From positions 1 to 64,000 of the forward strand of contig PKDX01000007.1 of NCBI GenBank assembly GCA_002862745.1: a stretch of 64,000 nt of DNA, in the 5' to 3' direction. This document shows, piece by piece, positions 45,926 through 55,439 of the stretch; position 1 is the first letter of the stretch, and each line of letters opens with the position of its first letter. The stretch is from Bacteroidota bacterium. GTDB lineage: Bacteria > Bacteroidota > Bacteroidia > Chitinophagales > UBA8649. The notes beneath the pieces are model-generated. The model worked only from the letters and a program-made list of their open reading frames with translations. It was not told the DNA's origin and searched no databases. A program made the translations under genes and the position numbers.

Positions 45926-47101
45926 TTGTTCTATCGAATCACTTTGTTGCTATCGCTCATGGTAGCAACCCACTTTCAAGGCTATAGTCAGCAAACTACC
46001 AAGAAAGCCTTGTTTTTAGGAAACAGTTACACGGCCTACAATAGCTTACCAAACCTCGTAGAAAATATAGCTAACTCACTAGGTGACTCGCTTATTCATG
46101 ATCGTAATACGCCAGGTGGCCAAACAATGGCAGGTCACGCCTCTAATGCCACTTCGTTAAATAAGATTTCAAGTCAAGAATGGGATTATGTCGTATTGCA
46201 ATCCCAAAGCCAAGAACCCTCCTTTCCACCAAGCCAAGTGGCCAATGATGTTTATCCTTATGCTCAACAATTAACGGATTCTATTCGAAGCAATACATCC
46301 TGTGGGACCCCTTTGTTTTTTATGACTTGGGGTAGGAAAAATGGCGATGCTTCAAATTGTGCAGCTTATCCTCCGATATGCACCTATGAAGGAATGCAAC
46401 AACGTCTCCGTGAGAGTTATATGGAGATGGCATCAACAAACCAGGGACGTGTAGCTCCTGTGGGGGTGGCATGGAAACGAGTTCGAGAAGAATATCCAGA
46501 GATTGAGTTGTATACGCAGGACGAGAGCCACCCAAGTTATGCAGGAAGTTATCTCGCGGCGTCTGTTTTTTATTCTTCGATTTTCCAAAAGTCCTGCGAA
46601 GCATCTTATTTTATAGGTAGTCTTGATTCAACAACGGCAAGGAGACTTAGAACGATTGCCTCGGAAACTGTTTTGGATAGTTTGGGGCTTTGGGGATTTC
46701 TAGAAGCGGATGTTCTATTGGATTCTACCTTCTTGAACTATGTCTACCTCACGGCAAGCTATTCGAATGCGGATAGTATAGCATGGGATTTTGGGGATCC
46801 GCTTGTTGGCAGTACTAGCGATAGCCTTGTGACCGTGGAGTATCTTGTAGAAGGAGAGTACACCGTTACGCTGTCGGTATATGATCGATTGAACTGTGAA
46901 TCGAAAAGTATAAACACCGTAGTTCAGATACAATTGCCTTCTTCTATAGATACAGAGTTCGGTAATCGTTTTGGTCAAGTAGTCTTTAGGACTGACGTGT
47001 TGGGCCGAAAGATTGATAATCTGGATTCCTTAAATGCGGGCCAGTACTATATAGAGTGGGATAACCTAGGGAGCAAGCGCTTACGATACAAGGGATTCTA
47101 G
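45926..47101 (+). CDS. Secreted SGNH-like hydrolase with PKD domain
   Basis: A 391-residue exported protein. A signal peptide (ends GYSQQ, residue 22) is followed by an SGNH-like domain: KALFLGNSYTAYNSLP (nucleophile Ser), VVLQSQSQEP, FMTWGRKNGD and the final DESHPSYAGSYLAA Asp-x-x-His block. A PKD-like domain (about 270-335) and a short sorting-domain-like tail (FRTDVLGRKIDNL ... LRYKGF) follow. In this frame a TAA lies at 45914-45916, so only TTG 45926 or ATG 45959 can start; TTG is chosen because ATG would cut the signal peptide. The gene starts 13 bases after tRNA-Met. Confidence 0.78.
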   Translation: MFYRITLLLSLMVATHFQGYSQQTTKKALFLGNSYTAYNSLPNLVENIANSLGDSLIHDRNTPGGQTMAGHASNATSLNKISSQEWDYVVLQSQSQEPSFPPSQVANDVYPYAQQLTDSIRSNTSCGTPLFFMTWGRKNGDASNCAAYPPICTYEGMQQRLRESYMEMASTNQGRVAPVGVAWKRVREEYPEIELYTQDESHPSYAGSYLAASVFYSSIFQKSCEASYFIGSLDSTTARRLRTIASETVLDSLGLWGFLEADVLLDSTFLNYVYLTASYSNADSIAWDFGDPLVGSTSDSLVTVEYLVEGEYTVTLSVYDRLNCESKSINTVVQIQLPSSIDTEFGNRFGQVVFRTDVLGRKIDNLDSLNAGQYYIEWDNLGSKRLRYKGF

Positions 47102-47179
47102 AAGATTTTATTTCGATACCTCTTGATTTTTTACCGTTTTACGCCTGTTTATTATTTAGGGCACTAGTTGTTCTTTAAA

Positions 47180-47197
47180 CAAAAAGTGTGCCGCTGA
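47180..47197. repeat. 18-base intergenic direct repeat, copy 2
   Basis: CAAAAAGTGTGCCGCTGA is identical to 34072-34089, with similar flanking ACAAATG versus CACAATG. It lies between converging genes. Here the hairpin seen at copy 1 is not conserved. Confidence 0.5.
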
Positions 47198-47278
47198 ACA
47201 AATGACTATTTGGCTCTCCGCAGCTTGTAATTCAACCTTATCCTCGATTAAAGGAATAGCGCAATATCTGAAGGGGCC

Positions 47279-48733
47279 TTAACCTCCTTCTCGCACAAGA
47301 CGCTCAACAGGCGCATAATCATCACTGAGGATCATGCTCTTTCCAGAAAGGTTGATTTCCTGTTCTTCAACTTGTTCCTTAGTTAACTCAATAGGCTTTT
47401 TCATGGCAATAATGCAAAGACTTTGTAGTGCGTCTTTGGGCATATCGGGTTCAACCCTAAGCACCTTGACATAAGGGAAGGCTGTTTTGATACTATTCAA
47501 TAAGGCTTGAATCATATCAGTTTTGTCGTCGTCTAAGCTGGATAGAGCATTGATGATAACTGCACCTTTAGGATGTAATACTCGTTCTACATCGTTAAAA
47601 AACTCTTGAGTCGTTAACTGGAATGGTATGGATCTCAGGTCGTTAAAGGCGTCAAGATAAATTACGTCGTAAGTATTTTTTGTGTGTTGTACATAATACC
47701 TTCCATCTTGACTGTAGGTCTTTAGTCGACTTGAATAGGGTAGATCAAAGTGGCTATGTGCTAGTTCAGTGAGTTTTCCATCAATTTCTATCACATCGAC
47801 TAAGACATCATCATACTGCATCAGCAGTTCTCTTGGATAGCTGCATGCGGCGCCTCCAATCGTTAAGGTATTCCTAAAGTTAGGAACGAGTTGTTGGTCA
47901 ATTCGAAACTGACGCAGATAGGGATATACTAAGTCATCGCTATGCAGATATTGCGCCGATCCAATGTGATTGTTGACCTGCATTATCCGAATGCTATCTC
48001 CTAGCTCATCGGTGGTCTCATAGATTAAGACGTCATTATATAAAGTTGAAAAGCGCTCTCCATGGACGACCTGCGGGAAAACGAAGTATAGAGCAACGAT
48101 GATAACTCCAAGGCCTGCAAATTTTAGGAAGTGATGGATAGAGAAGATTGCCGAGAGCAGAAGCATCACAACTCCTACGGAAAGCATCACCTGTTGCACT
48201 CCCCAAAATGGGATGAGGATAAAGCCTCCAACAAAGGTTCCAATAAGGCTACCAATGGTTGATATAGCACCGATCTTTCCCGTTACTTTTCCTGTTTCTT
48301 CAAGGCTTTTTAGCGTAAGTCGTGTGGCAATAGGGGATATACCCCCAAAAAAGATACTGGGGAGGGCGAATAAGATAAGCGATGAATAAAGGCCACCAAA
48401 GCGTGGGTCGTATACCCAATGGGCAAGGTTGCGTAATACAGTGTCGTGGATTAAAAGACAGAGAAGCACAGATAATCCGGTTGCCCCAAGGCAGGAGGAC
48501 AGAAGACGGTGTGCATCTTGTTCATCAGCTTTATGACCGCCTATATAATACCCTAAACTCAGACTGGCCAGAATTACTCCGATTACATTGGTCCAAACAT
48601 AAATGGATGTTCCAAAATATGGGCCTATCATACGAGCGCCGGCTAGTTCAAAAATCATAACACAGGCACCACTTAGGCTTACGGATGTATGGATCTTCCA
48701 TGGTTTGACTGTAATAACTTTACTCGCTGACAT
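47279..48733 (-). CDS. Membrane-fused spermidine synthase-like protein
   Basis: A 484-residue protein with about seven membrane helices (residues 13-215) followed by a polyamine-synthase-like methyltransferase-fold domain (about 220-450: TLTIGGAACSYPRELL, VDVIEIDGKLTELA, YDVIYLDAFNDLRSIPFQLTTQEFF, cited in part). The gate residues of true spermidine synthases (GGG-DG) read GGAACS here. Such fused proteins are often annotated spermidine synthase without proof. It overlaps the end of the upstream glutaminyl-cyclase-like gene by 14 bases. Substrate uncertain. Confidence 0.75.
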   Translation of the reverse strand: MSASKVITVKPWKIHTSVSLSGACVMIFELAGARMIGPYFGTSIYVWTNVIGVILASLSLGYYIGGHKADEQDAHRLLSSCLGATGLSVLLCLLIHDTVLRNLAHWVYDPRFGGLYSSLILFALPSIFFGGISPIATRLTLKSLEETGKVTGKIGAISTIGSLIGTFVGGFILIPFWGVQQVMLSVGVVMLLLSAIFSIHHFLKFAGLGVIIVALYFVFPQVVHGERFSTLYNDVLIYETTDELGDSIRIMQVNNHIGSAQYLHSDDLVYPYLRQFRIDQQLVPNFRNTLTIGGAACSYPRELLMQYDDVLVDVIEIDGKLTELAHSHFDLPYSSRLKTYSQDGRYYVQHTKNTYDVIYLDAFNDLRSIPFQLTTQEFFNDVERVLHPKGAVIINALSSLDDDKTDMIQALLNSIKTAFPYVKVLRVEPDMPKDALQSLCIIAMKKPIELTKEQVEEQEINLSGKSMILSDDYAPVERLVREGG

Positions 48734-49730
48734 TATGTAAAGATGAATAATTCGTTAGATAATGCCATAAAGTACATCCGACACGATATAGACTCTCTTT
48801 CGATACGTTTTCTATGTTGTCTGATATCTTGTGCTGGTGTGTATTATAGGATTGCCTTGTAGCGTCGTACTCTATGAGGGCAAAAATTGGAATCTTACTG
48901 CATTTGTGGAGCACGACATGATCATCATTTCCTATAAAGCGCGTTTTCTCTTCTATAAAGTATTGATCAAATCCTAGTTGGTGCCCTAACGCCCAAAAGG
49001 TTAGCATAGCTTGGTATGCTTGATTGACTGAATGGTGTTCAAGAGTGTATTTTGCTTCATTGCCTCCAACAATATCTAGTAAAATCCCCACTTCTTGGTT
49101 CATATTTAGAAGAGGGTTTTTACAGTAATATTGACTTCCGAGGCAGTAACTATTCATGGTTTGTGCATAGGATGTATCATATTCCGGAGGTCCAGTTTCC
49201 TCTCCGTCAAAGAAAAAGAAATCAATACCCAAGTCTACATCTGCTTTCTTAGTAAGTCGCGCTATTTCCAGCATAATCGCTGTTCCACTTCCCCCGTCAT
49301 TCGCTCCATCGGGTAGCATTTCTTGTTGGGCTAAATCAGTTTCTCTATCCGCATAAGGTCTTGTGTCCCAATGAGATATAAGGGCTATACGGGTTTTGTG
49401 TTTCGGGTTGTATTGTGCGATGATATTGTGTAAAGCCAGGGTGTCACCACGATAATTTTCTGCCTCAGCTTTTTGTACCTCTACGGTCAGACCATAGGAT
49501 GAAAGTTTGTCTGTAAGATAGTTTGCACAGTGTACATGGGAGGGTAGATTGGGTACGCGCGGACCAAAGCTTACCTGCTTGGCTACAAAGGAAAACGCGG
49601 AGTCCCTGCTAAAGGGAATATCTGGTTTACTTAACTCGACTTCCTGTAGTTGTGATATTTTTTTGTCCAAATCACTTTGGCATGCTGCTAGACAGCATAA
49701 AATCACGATGAACCGCGGATAACGATGCAT
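48720..49730 (-). CDS. M28-family lipoprotein, glutaminyl-peptide cyclotransferase-like
   Basis: A 336-residue lipoprotein with a lipobox (ILCCLAAC, Cys18). The M28 zinc blocks are LISHWDTRPYADRE, LPDGANDGGSGTAIMLEIAR, FFFFDGEETG and FIGNDDHVVLHKC. The arrangement fits bacterial glutaminyl cyclases, which convert N-terminal Gln to pyroglutamate in exported proteins; an aminopeptidase is the alternative. In Bacteroidota the enzyme acts in the periplasm, often on signal-peptide-II- and Sec-exported proteins with Gln at +1, and several exported proteins in this window mature to Gln. Its ATG overlaps the sucB stop (TAATG). Confidence 0.85.
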   Translation of the reverse strand: MHRYPRFIVILCCLAACQSDLDKKISQLQEVELSKPDIPFSRDSAFSFVAKQVSFGPRVPNLPSHVHCANYLTDKLSSYGLTVEVQKAEAENYRGDTLALHNIIAQYNPKHKTRIALISHWDTRPYADRETDLAQQEMLPDGANDGGSGTAIMLEIARLTKKADVDLGIDFFFFDGEETGPPEYDTSYAQTMNSYCLGSQYYCKNPLLNMNQEVGILLDIVGGNEAKYTLEHHSVNQAYQAMLTFWALGHQLGFDQYFIEEKTRFIGNDDHVVLHKCSKIPIFALIEYDATRQSYNTHQHKISDNIENVSKESLYRVGCTLWHYLTNYSSLHNVSE

Positions 49731-50989
49731 TACATGCCTAAGAGTAAATCCACAGGATCAGTTCCTAACAAGAGCTTTTCGGGATTTTCTAGCATGTCCT
49801 TCACAGCGACTAAGAATGAAACAGATTCCTTACCATCAATAATTCGGTGGTCATAGCTTAAGGCGAGATACATCATAGGGCGTATTTCTACCTTACCATC
49901 AATAGCTACAGGTCGCTCTTCTATTTTATGCATACCAAGAATAGCTGACTGCGGTGGGTTGAGTATAGGAGTAGACATCAACGAACCGAAGACGCCACCA
50001 TTGGTAATACTAAAGGTTCCTCCTTCCATGTCTTCCATGGAGAGTTTACCATCCCGACCTGCTAGGGCAAGTCGCTTGACTTCCTTTTCAATTTCCCACA
50101 TACTTAAAGACTCGGCATTGCGGATTACCGGAACTACAAGGCCTTTAGGAGTAGACACGGCAATCGAGATATCACAGTAATCGTGATAGGTGATCAAACT
50201 TTTCTCCGGATCAATGTAGGCGTTGACCGTTGGAAATTGTTGTAGGGCATGGCATACCGCCTTCGTGAAAAAGGACATAAATCCAAGATTTACACCATGG
50301 GCCTCCTTAAACTTTTCCTTGTGCTTGCGTCTCAGATCCATTACGGGCTTCATGTCCACCTCGTTGAAGGTGGTTAACATGGCCGTTGAATTTTTTGCAA
50401 AGACAAGTCGCTCGGAAATGGTTCGACGCAGACGACTCATTTTGGCCTCTGATTCCGTTCTGGCAAAGGCTTTCGATTGACTTACCATGGCTTCGGCTCC
50501 TTGCTGAATGGTTGCGCTTCCTTCGGCAAAGGCTTTTAAGATATCTGCTTTGGTAATTCTTCCACCAGGTCCACTTCCTTGGATACTTGATGCATCAAGG
50601 TTGTTTTCCGCAATCATTTTGCTCGCTGCAGGAGAGGCATGCCCTTTGGCATAACTTTTTTCCTTCTTGGCTTCCTCAATAGGAGCTGCTTTTTCTTGTG
50701 GTGCGGGCTTTGGTGCTGCTGCGGGAGCCTCCGTCTTCGGTGCTGGGGCAACGCTTGTGTCAATCGTACAAATAAGCGCTCCGATGGCTAAGTCCGCTCC
50801 TTCTTCTGCTACAAAAGTCACCTTACCGGACTTTTCAGCAAAAAGTTCTTGAGATGCCTTATCGGTTTCCATTTCGCAGATGGGTTGGTCCATCTCCACG
50901 ACATCACCATCGGATATTAGAAACTGCGCTAGGGTAACTTCGGTGATCGATTCGGCCAACTCGGGCACTTTCATTTCGATAATAGCCAT
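49730..50989 (-). CDS. sucB: Dihydrolipoyllysine succinyltransferase (E2 of 2-oxoglutarate dehydrogenase)
   Basis: A 419-residue TCA-cycle enzyme. The lipoyl domain (1-75) carries the lipoylated Lys in [10 protein letters not shown], an Ala/Pro/Lys linker follows (80-115), then the E1/E3-binding domain ([23 protein letters not shown], cited in part) and the catalytic domain ending [20 protein letters not shown] with the active His. It follows sucA by 18 bases. Confidence 0.95.
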   Translation of the reverse strand: MAIIEMKVPELAESITEVTLAQFLISDGDVVEMDQPICEMETDKASQELFAEKSGKVTFVAEEGADLAIGALICTIDTSVAPAPKTEAPAAAPKPAPQEKAAPIEEAKKEKSYAKGHASPAASKMIAENNLDASSIQGSGPGGRITKADILKAFAEGSATIQQGAEAMVSQSKAFARTESEAKMSRLRRTISERLVFAKNSTAMLTTFNEVDMKPVMDLRRKHKEKFKEAHGVNLGFMSFFTKAVCHALQQFPTVNAYIDPEKSLITYHDYCDISIAVSTPKGLVVPVIRNAESLSMWEIEKEVKRLALAGRDGKLSMEDMEGGTFSITNGGVFGSLMSTPILNPPQSAILGMHKIEERPVAIDGKVEIRPMMYLALSYDHRIIDGKESVSFLVAVKDMLENPEKLLLGTDPVDLLLGM

Positions 50990-51007
50990 AGGGTATTTTT
51001 TTGCGGT

Positions 51008-53719
51008 TTATAGAGTTAATGCGGTTTGAATAAGTTCGTTTTGCTCGAGCAAATGCTGCTTTTTGTATCCTGTTGATGGCGAGGCACTTCGTTTACGGGC
51101 AATGACACCTAAGTTGAACATTTCGCCTAAGTTATCTTGGATAAAGGCCCATGCTCCCATATTGCGGGGTTCTTCTTGAGCCCAAATCCATTCAGCATTA
51201 GCGTATTTCTTCTTGAGTGCAGTGAGCTGGTTAGTCGCTAGCGGATAGAGTTGTTCCATTCGGACGATTGCAACATGATCGATGTTCTTCTTATCGCGTG
51301 CTTCCATGAGATCATAGCTGAATTTACCTGAGCAGAGAAGCACTCGTTTAACCTTGGATGCCTTGGCATCGCGGTCATCAAGAACTTCTTGAAATCCTCC
51401 CTCTAAGATCTCTCCGATGGGTCGGCTTACGCGTGGATGACGCAGTAAGGACTTGGGGGACATTACAATAAGCGGTTTTCTAAAAGGCCAAGCCAATTGT
51501 CGGCGAATCAAGTGAAAGAAGTTTGATGCTTCCGTCACATTGGCGACCACCATGTTTTCTTCGGCACAAGATTGCAGGTGGCGTTCAAGTCTCGCAGAAC
51601 TGTGCTCTGGTCCTTGCCCTTCGTAGCCGTGAGGGAGTAGCAACATCATCCCAGAATTCCTATTCCATTTGGATTCTCCTGCTGAGATAAACTGATCGAA
51701 GACACTTTGAGCATTATTGGCAAAGTCTCCAAACTGGGCTTCCCAAATCGTTAGGGTATTTGGATTCGCCAGGGAATACCCGTATTCAAAACCTAAAACA
51801 CCGTACTCCGAAAGATGGGAATTATAAATCATGAATCGACCTTGCTTATCGCTGATTTTTGAAAGCCTATTGAAAGGAGTGTTTGTTTTTTCATCCATGA
51901 TGACAGCATGTCGATGGGAGAAGGTTCCCCGCTTGACATCCTGGCCACTCATTCGAACATCTTTGCCTTCCATGAGAATGGATCCGTAGGCAAGCAATTC
52001 AGCAGCAGCCCAATCTACGGTCTTATCATCGTGCATTGTCTTTTGACGATTCTTTAAGTACTTGTCGACTTTCCTTAGTGGTTTAAATCCTTCAGGATGG
52101 GTACTTAAAGCACTCACGAGCGTCTTAACTGTTGACTTACTAATGCCTGTTGTTGGACTGGATTGAAAATCTTCCGGCTTGGAGCTTCTTGTTTTATCCC
52201 ATGCCTTTTCTACCTCCTGTTTGGCGTACTCAATTTTGTTTTCTTTGACTTGGTCAAGTCGCGCTTGCAGGTCATCCCAAAATTCTTTATCGAGTTTGCG
52301 TGCAACCTCAGCTTCGATTTCGCCTCGATCTTGAAGCTTTTTAGAATAGATATCTCTTGGGTTCGCATGCTTGGCAATGCGCTGATAGAGATCAGGCTGG
52401 GTATATTTTGGATCATCGGACTCATTGTGGCCATGCTTTCTATAGCAGACCATATCAATAAAGATGTCCTTGTTAAACTGCTGTCGATATTGCGCGGCAA
52501 GCTCTGAGGCAAATACTACAGCCTCAATATCATCGCCATTCACTTGAATAATCGGCGCATCTATTGTGCGTGCAATAGAAGTACAATAATCTGAGCTACG
52601 TGCATCATCAAAGTCTGTGGTAAATCCAATTTGATTATTGATAACGTAATGGATCGTTCCGCCGGTGTAGTATCCATCGAGCTTACTCATTTGAAGTACT
52701 TCATAGACAACTCCTTGACCAGCAACGGCGGCATCACCGTGGATGAGAATGGGTAATATTTTGTCGTAATCCGAATTATATACCGTATCGGCTTTTGCTC
52801 GGGCAAATCCTTCAACGACAGGATCAACAGCCTCTAGGTGGGATGGGTTAGGGGAGAGCTTGAGGTTCACCTTCTTACCGGATTTAGTCGTGAAGAGCGA
52901 AGAAAATCCGAGGTGGTATTTAACGTCACCATCTCCAAAAGTCTTTTCAGGTTCAAATCCTTCAAACTCAGAAAAGATCTCATCATAGGTTTTACCCATA
53001 AGGTTAGTAAGCACATTAAGCCTCCCACGGTGAGCCATGCCAATGATGACTTCTTCAACGCCCTCTTCAGCTGCTTGCTCTACGATGGATTCCAGCGCGG
53101 GAATCGCTGTTTCACCGCCTTCAAGCGAGAAGCGCTTTTCTCCGATGTACTTTGTGCCTAAGAATTTTTCAAAAATCGTCGCCTTGTTGAGCATTCGAAG
53201 AATATGTTCCTTCTTTTCTAAGGTATAGTCTACAAAATGGGGTCCACCCTCAATTTTATGACGGAACCATTCACGTTCCTCAGTATTTCGGATATAGTTG
53301 TATTGATACCCCAAGGTTTGGCAATATCCTTGATGCAGATGCTCAATAATCTTTGTTAGGGTAGCTGCTCCAAGACCAATCACACTGCCGCAGGCAAAAG
53401 TGGTCGTTAAATCCTTGTCACTCAACCCGTGATCTTCAAGTTGGAGAAAAGCTTTGCGCTCTTTTCGCGGTCGAATAGGATTGGTGTTGGCCTCGAGGTG
53501 TCCATTGTTTCGGTAGGCATGAATCAAGGACATCACGTTAAATTCTTTTGGACTTAAAGCTTGACCTGTGCTTCCATCTTTTCCAGAAGCTAAAGCAAAG
53601 TGAAAACCATCGAAAAATTTTCGATATTGCTGATCAATTCCATCAGGGTCATGAACGTAGTCATTGTACATTGATTCGAGGAAGGCAGGGTGGACATTGT
53701 TTAGGTAAGACAGTTCCAT
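51008..53719 (-). CDS. sucA: 2-oxoglutarate dehydrogenase E1 component
   Basis: A 903-residue thiamine diphosphate enzyme that decarboxylates 2-oxoglutarate. GMAHRGRLNVL, LHGDAAVAGQGVVYE, VINNQIGFTT and the TPP-binding GDDIEAVVFA are present, with FSHRHAVIMDE and LLPHGYEGQGPEHSSARLER downstream. It is first in an operon with sucB. A possible promoter box on the minus strand (CATCTTTG, 53781-53788) lies about 60 bases upstream. Confidence 0.95.
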   Translation of the reverse strand: MELSYLNNVHPAFLESMYNDYVHDPDGIDQQYRKFFDGFHFALASGKDGSTGQALSPKEFNVMSLIHAYRNNGHLEANTNPIRPRKERKAFLQLEDHGLSDKDLTTTFACGSVIGLGAATLTKIIEHLHQGYCQTLGYQYNYIRNTEEREWFRHKIEGGPHFVDYTLEKKEHILRMLNKATIFEKFLGTKYIGEKRFSLEGGETAIPALESIVEQAAEEGVEEVIIGMAHRGRLNVLTNLMGKTYDEIFSEFEGFEPEKTFGDGDVKYHLGFSSLFTTKSGKKVNLKLSPNPSHLEAVDPVVEGFARAKADTVYNSDYDKILPILIHGDAAVAGQGVVYEVLQMSKLDGYYTGGTIHYVINNQIGFTTDFDDARSSDYCTSIARTIDAPIIQVNGDDIEAVVFASELAAQYRQQFNKDIFIDMVCYRKHGHNESDDPKYTQPDLYQRIAKHANPRDIYSKKLQDRGEIEAEVARKLDKEFWDDLQARLDQVKENKIEYAKQEVEKAWDKTRSSKPEDFQSSPTTGISKSTVKTLVSALSTHPEGFKPLRKVDKYLKNRQKTMHDDKTVDWAAAELLAYGSILMEGKDVRMSGQDVKRGTFSHRHAVIMDEKTNTPFNRLSKISDKQGRFMIYNSHLSEYGVLGFEYGYSLANPNTLTIWEAQFGDFANNAQSVFDQFISAGESKWNRNSGMMLLLPHGYEGQGPEHSSARLERHLQSCAEENMVVANVTEASNFFHLIRRQLAWPFRKPLIVMSPKSLLRHPRVSRPIGEILEGGFQEVLDDRDAKASKVKRVLLCSGKFSYDLMEARDKKNIDHVAIVRMEQLYPLATNQLTALKKKYANAEWIWAQEEPRNMGAWAFIQDNLGEMFNLGVIARKRSASPSTGYKKQHLLEQNELIQTALTL

Positions 53720-53780
53720 TAGGTCTTATTGATTTTCGGTTTTTTCACTCTTCTCGTTCGCTGGGAACACTCTCTTAACA

Positions 53781-53788
53781 CAAAGATG
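53781..53788 (-). promoter_or_regulatory. Possible -7 box for sucAB
   Basis: The minus strand reads CATCTTTG, one base off TAnnTTTG, about 60 bases upstream of the sucA ATG. No -33 element is clear. The gap 53720-53972 otherwise holds only the rpsT promoter and leader. Confidence 0.3.
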
Positions 53789-53903
53789 ATGTACCACAAG
53801 CGTTTATGGTACTAAAATGCATCTATTTTTACAACCTTGAGGCGGAAATTGGTGGATAAATTGGACAAGGGATGATTTTCCGCACTTTTTACGAAGTTTT
53901 AAC

Positions 53904-53911
53904 TATCTTTG
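53904..53911 (+). promoter_or_regulatory. -7 box for rpsT
   Basis: TATCTTTG followed by CC, 61 bases upstream of the rpsT ATG. This is the canonical Bacteroidota ribosomal-protein promoter form. The leader of about 55 bases could hold an autoregulatory structure; none was identified. Confidence 0.6.
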
Positions 53912-53972
53912 CCAACCCTTAGGGACGGAGTCTGTTATCTTCACCCGACGGAAGAAAAAAGATTAAAACGTT

Positions 53973-54227
53973 ATGGCAAATAACCCAGGAGCAAAAAAAC
54001 GAATTCGCAAAAGCAATAAGCGTCGTTTAGAAAATCGTTATTACGCAAAAACAATGCGTAATGCAGTGCGTAAATTACGTGCTGCGGAAAGCTCGTCAGA
54101 AGCCGAAGAGATGTTACCTAAGGTAGTATCTATGGTTGACCGTGTTGCAAAGCGTGGTCAGATTCACGCTAACAAAGCGGGCAATATCAAAGGCAAATTA
54201 GCAAAGAAAGTAGCTTCGTTGAAGTAA
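53973..54227 (+). CDS. rpsT: Small ribosomal subunit protein bS20
   Basis: An 84-residue basic, mostly helical protein of the 30S subunit that binds 16S rRNA. The start MANNPGAKKRIRKSNKRRLEN (cited in part) and the closing IHANKAGNIKGKLAKKVASL are typical. It is a lone gene with its own promoter, converging on kynU 12 bases later. Confidence 0.97.
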   Translation: MANNPGAKKRIRKSNKRRLENRYYAKTMRNAVRKLRAAESSSEAEEMLPKVVSMVDRVAKRGQIHANKAGNIKGKLAKKVASLK

Positions 54228-54239
54228 TCCTTCTTTTTG

Positions 54240-55427
54240 TTATTTCATCAAATTTTCCAATCGCTCTAGCAGTAGAGCAATTTCCTCAGGCTTGTTGTAC
54301 ATCGGGCAAAAGGCCAATCGCAATATATTCTTATCACGTAAATCACAAACGATTCCTTCTTCACGGAGCGCTTTGTGGACTTCCATGGCATTATTCAATT
54401 CAATGGATAACTGGTTTCCGCGTCGATTCCACTCAATCGGAGTGATTACATGAATATCTAAATTTTCAAACCCTTTTAAGGCAAGATTAGTCAGTCTTTT
54501 GGCCTCTTTTCGTAAGTCTCTGATTGTTGTTTTATCAAACTCAGCTAATGCGGCTTCGTGAGCTGCCAGCGCTAAAATCGAGGGATTACTCATTTGAAAT
54601 CGATCAGCATTTGAGACCGGAATAAATGCTTTCTCCATAGTAAATCGCTCGTCCGGGTCATTGCCCCACCACCCAGCCATCTGAGGTAAATCCTTGCTCA
54701 GGTGGTTCTCATGCACAAAGATTCCTCCTGGACCTCCTGGACCACTGTTGAGGTACTTGTAAGAGCACCAACACGCAAAATCGACTTGCCATTCATGGAG
54801 CTTCATATCCACATTCCCGATGGCATGCGCTAAATCAAATCCGACAAGCGCTCCTACATTATGCCCTGACTCGACAATTGCTTGTATAGGAAAGCATTGA
54901 CCATTGATGTATTGCACACCGGGGAGTAATATCAAGGCAAGTGATTCTCCAAGCTTATCGATAGTATGCTTAATGATTTCAAGCGAAAATCCTTTATTTT
55001 CTTTTGGCCATGGAATAAACTCAATACATTCCTTGGCCGACAGGCCATGGAGTTTAACCTGTTGCTCAATTGCATAATAGTCTGAGGCAAATAGGTGTTC
55101 CTCTACGAGAATTTTGTATCGTCTTTTCGTGGGTCGATAGAAGGTTGTGAGCAGGAGATTTAGGTTGACGGTAAGGCTATTGAGGGCAGCTACTTCATGC
55201 GTTTTGCCTCCAATGAGTTTTCCTAATGGTTCTCTCATCCGTTCATGATAAGTATACCATGCATTTTCAGTATCAAAGTGACCTTCTACACCTGAACTTG
55301 CCCATTGATTGAGCTCTCGGTCGAGCATGTGCCGAACTGTCTTAGGTTGAAGTCCTAAGCTGTGTCCTGCAAAGTATATCAGCTCCCGACCTTGGGAATC
55401 CTTCGGTATATGGTAGTTATTGCGCAC
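54240..55427 (-). CDS. kynU: Kynureninase
   Basis: A 395-residue PLP enzyme that cleaves kynurenine or 3-hydroxykynurenine to (3-hydroxy)anthranilate. Motifs: IYFAGHSLGLQPKTV (most homologs have GNSLG), FDLAHAIGN with the PLP-binding Asp, and WCSYKYLNSGPGGPGG with the Schiff-base Lys. The N-terminus is about 20 residues shorter than most kynureninases: the frame is closed by TAG (the haaO stop) 12 bases before the GTG at 55427, which is the only start available upstream of the conserved IPK segment. It follows haaO in the same frame and direction. Confidence 0.9.
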   Translation of the reverse strand: MRNNYHIPKDSQGRELIYFAGHSLGLQPKTVRHMLDRELNQWASSGVEGHFDTENAWYTYHERMREPLGKLIGGKTHEVAALNSLTVNLNLLLTTFYRPTKRRYKILVEEHLFASDYYAIEQQVKLHGLSAKECIEFIPWPKENKGFSLEIIKHTIDKLGESLALILLPGVQYINGQCFPIQAIVESGHNVGALVGFDLAHAIGNVDMKLHEWQVDFACWCSYKYLNSGPGGPGGIFVHENHLSKDLPQMAGWWGNDPDERFTMEKAFIPVSNADRFQMSNPSILALAAHEAALAEFDKTTIRDLRKEAKRLTNLALKGFENLDIHVITPIEWNRRGNQLSIELNNAMEVHKALREEGIVCDLRDKNILRLAFCPMYNKPEEIALLLERLENLMK

Positions 55428-55439
55428 AGGTAAGCCTCT

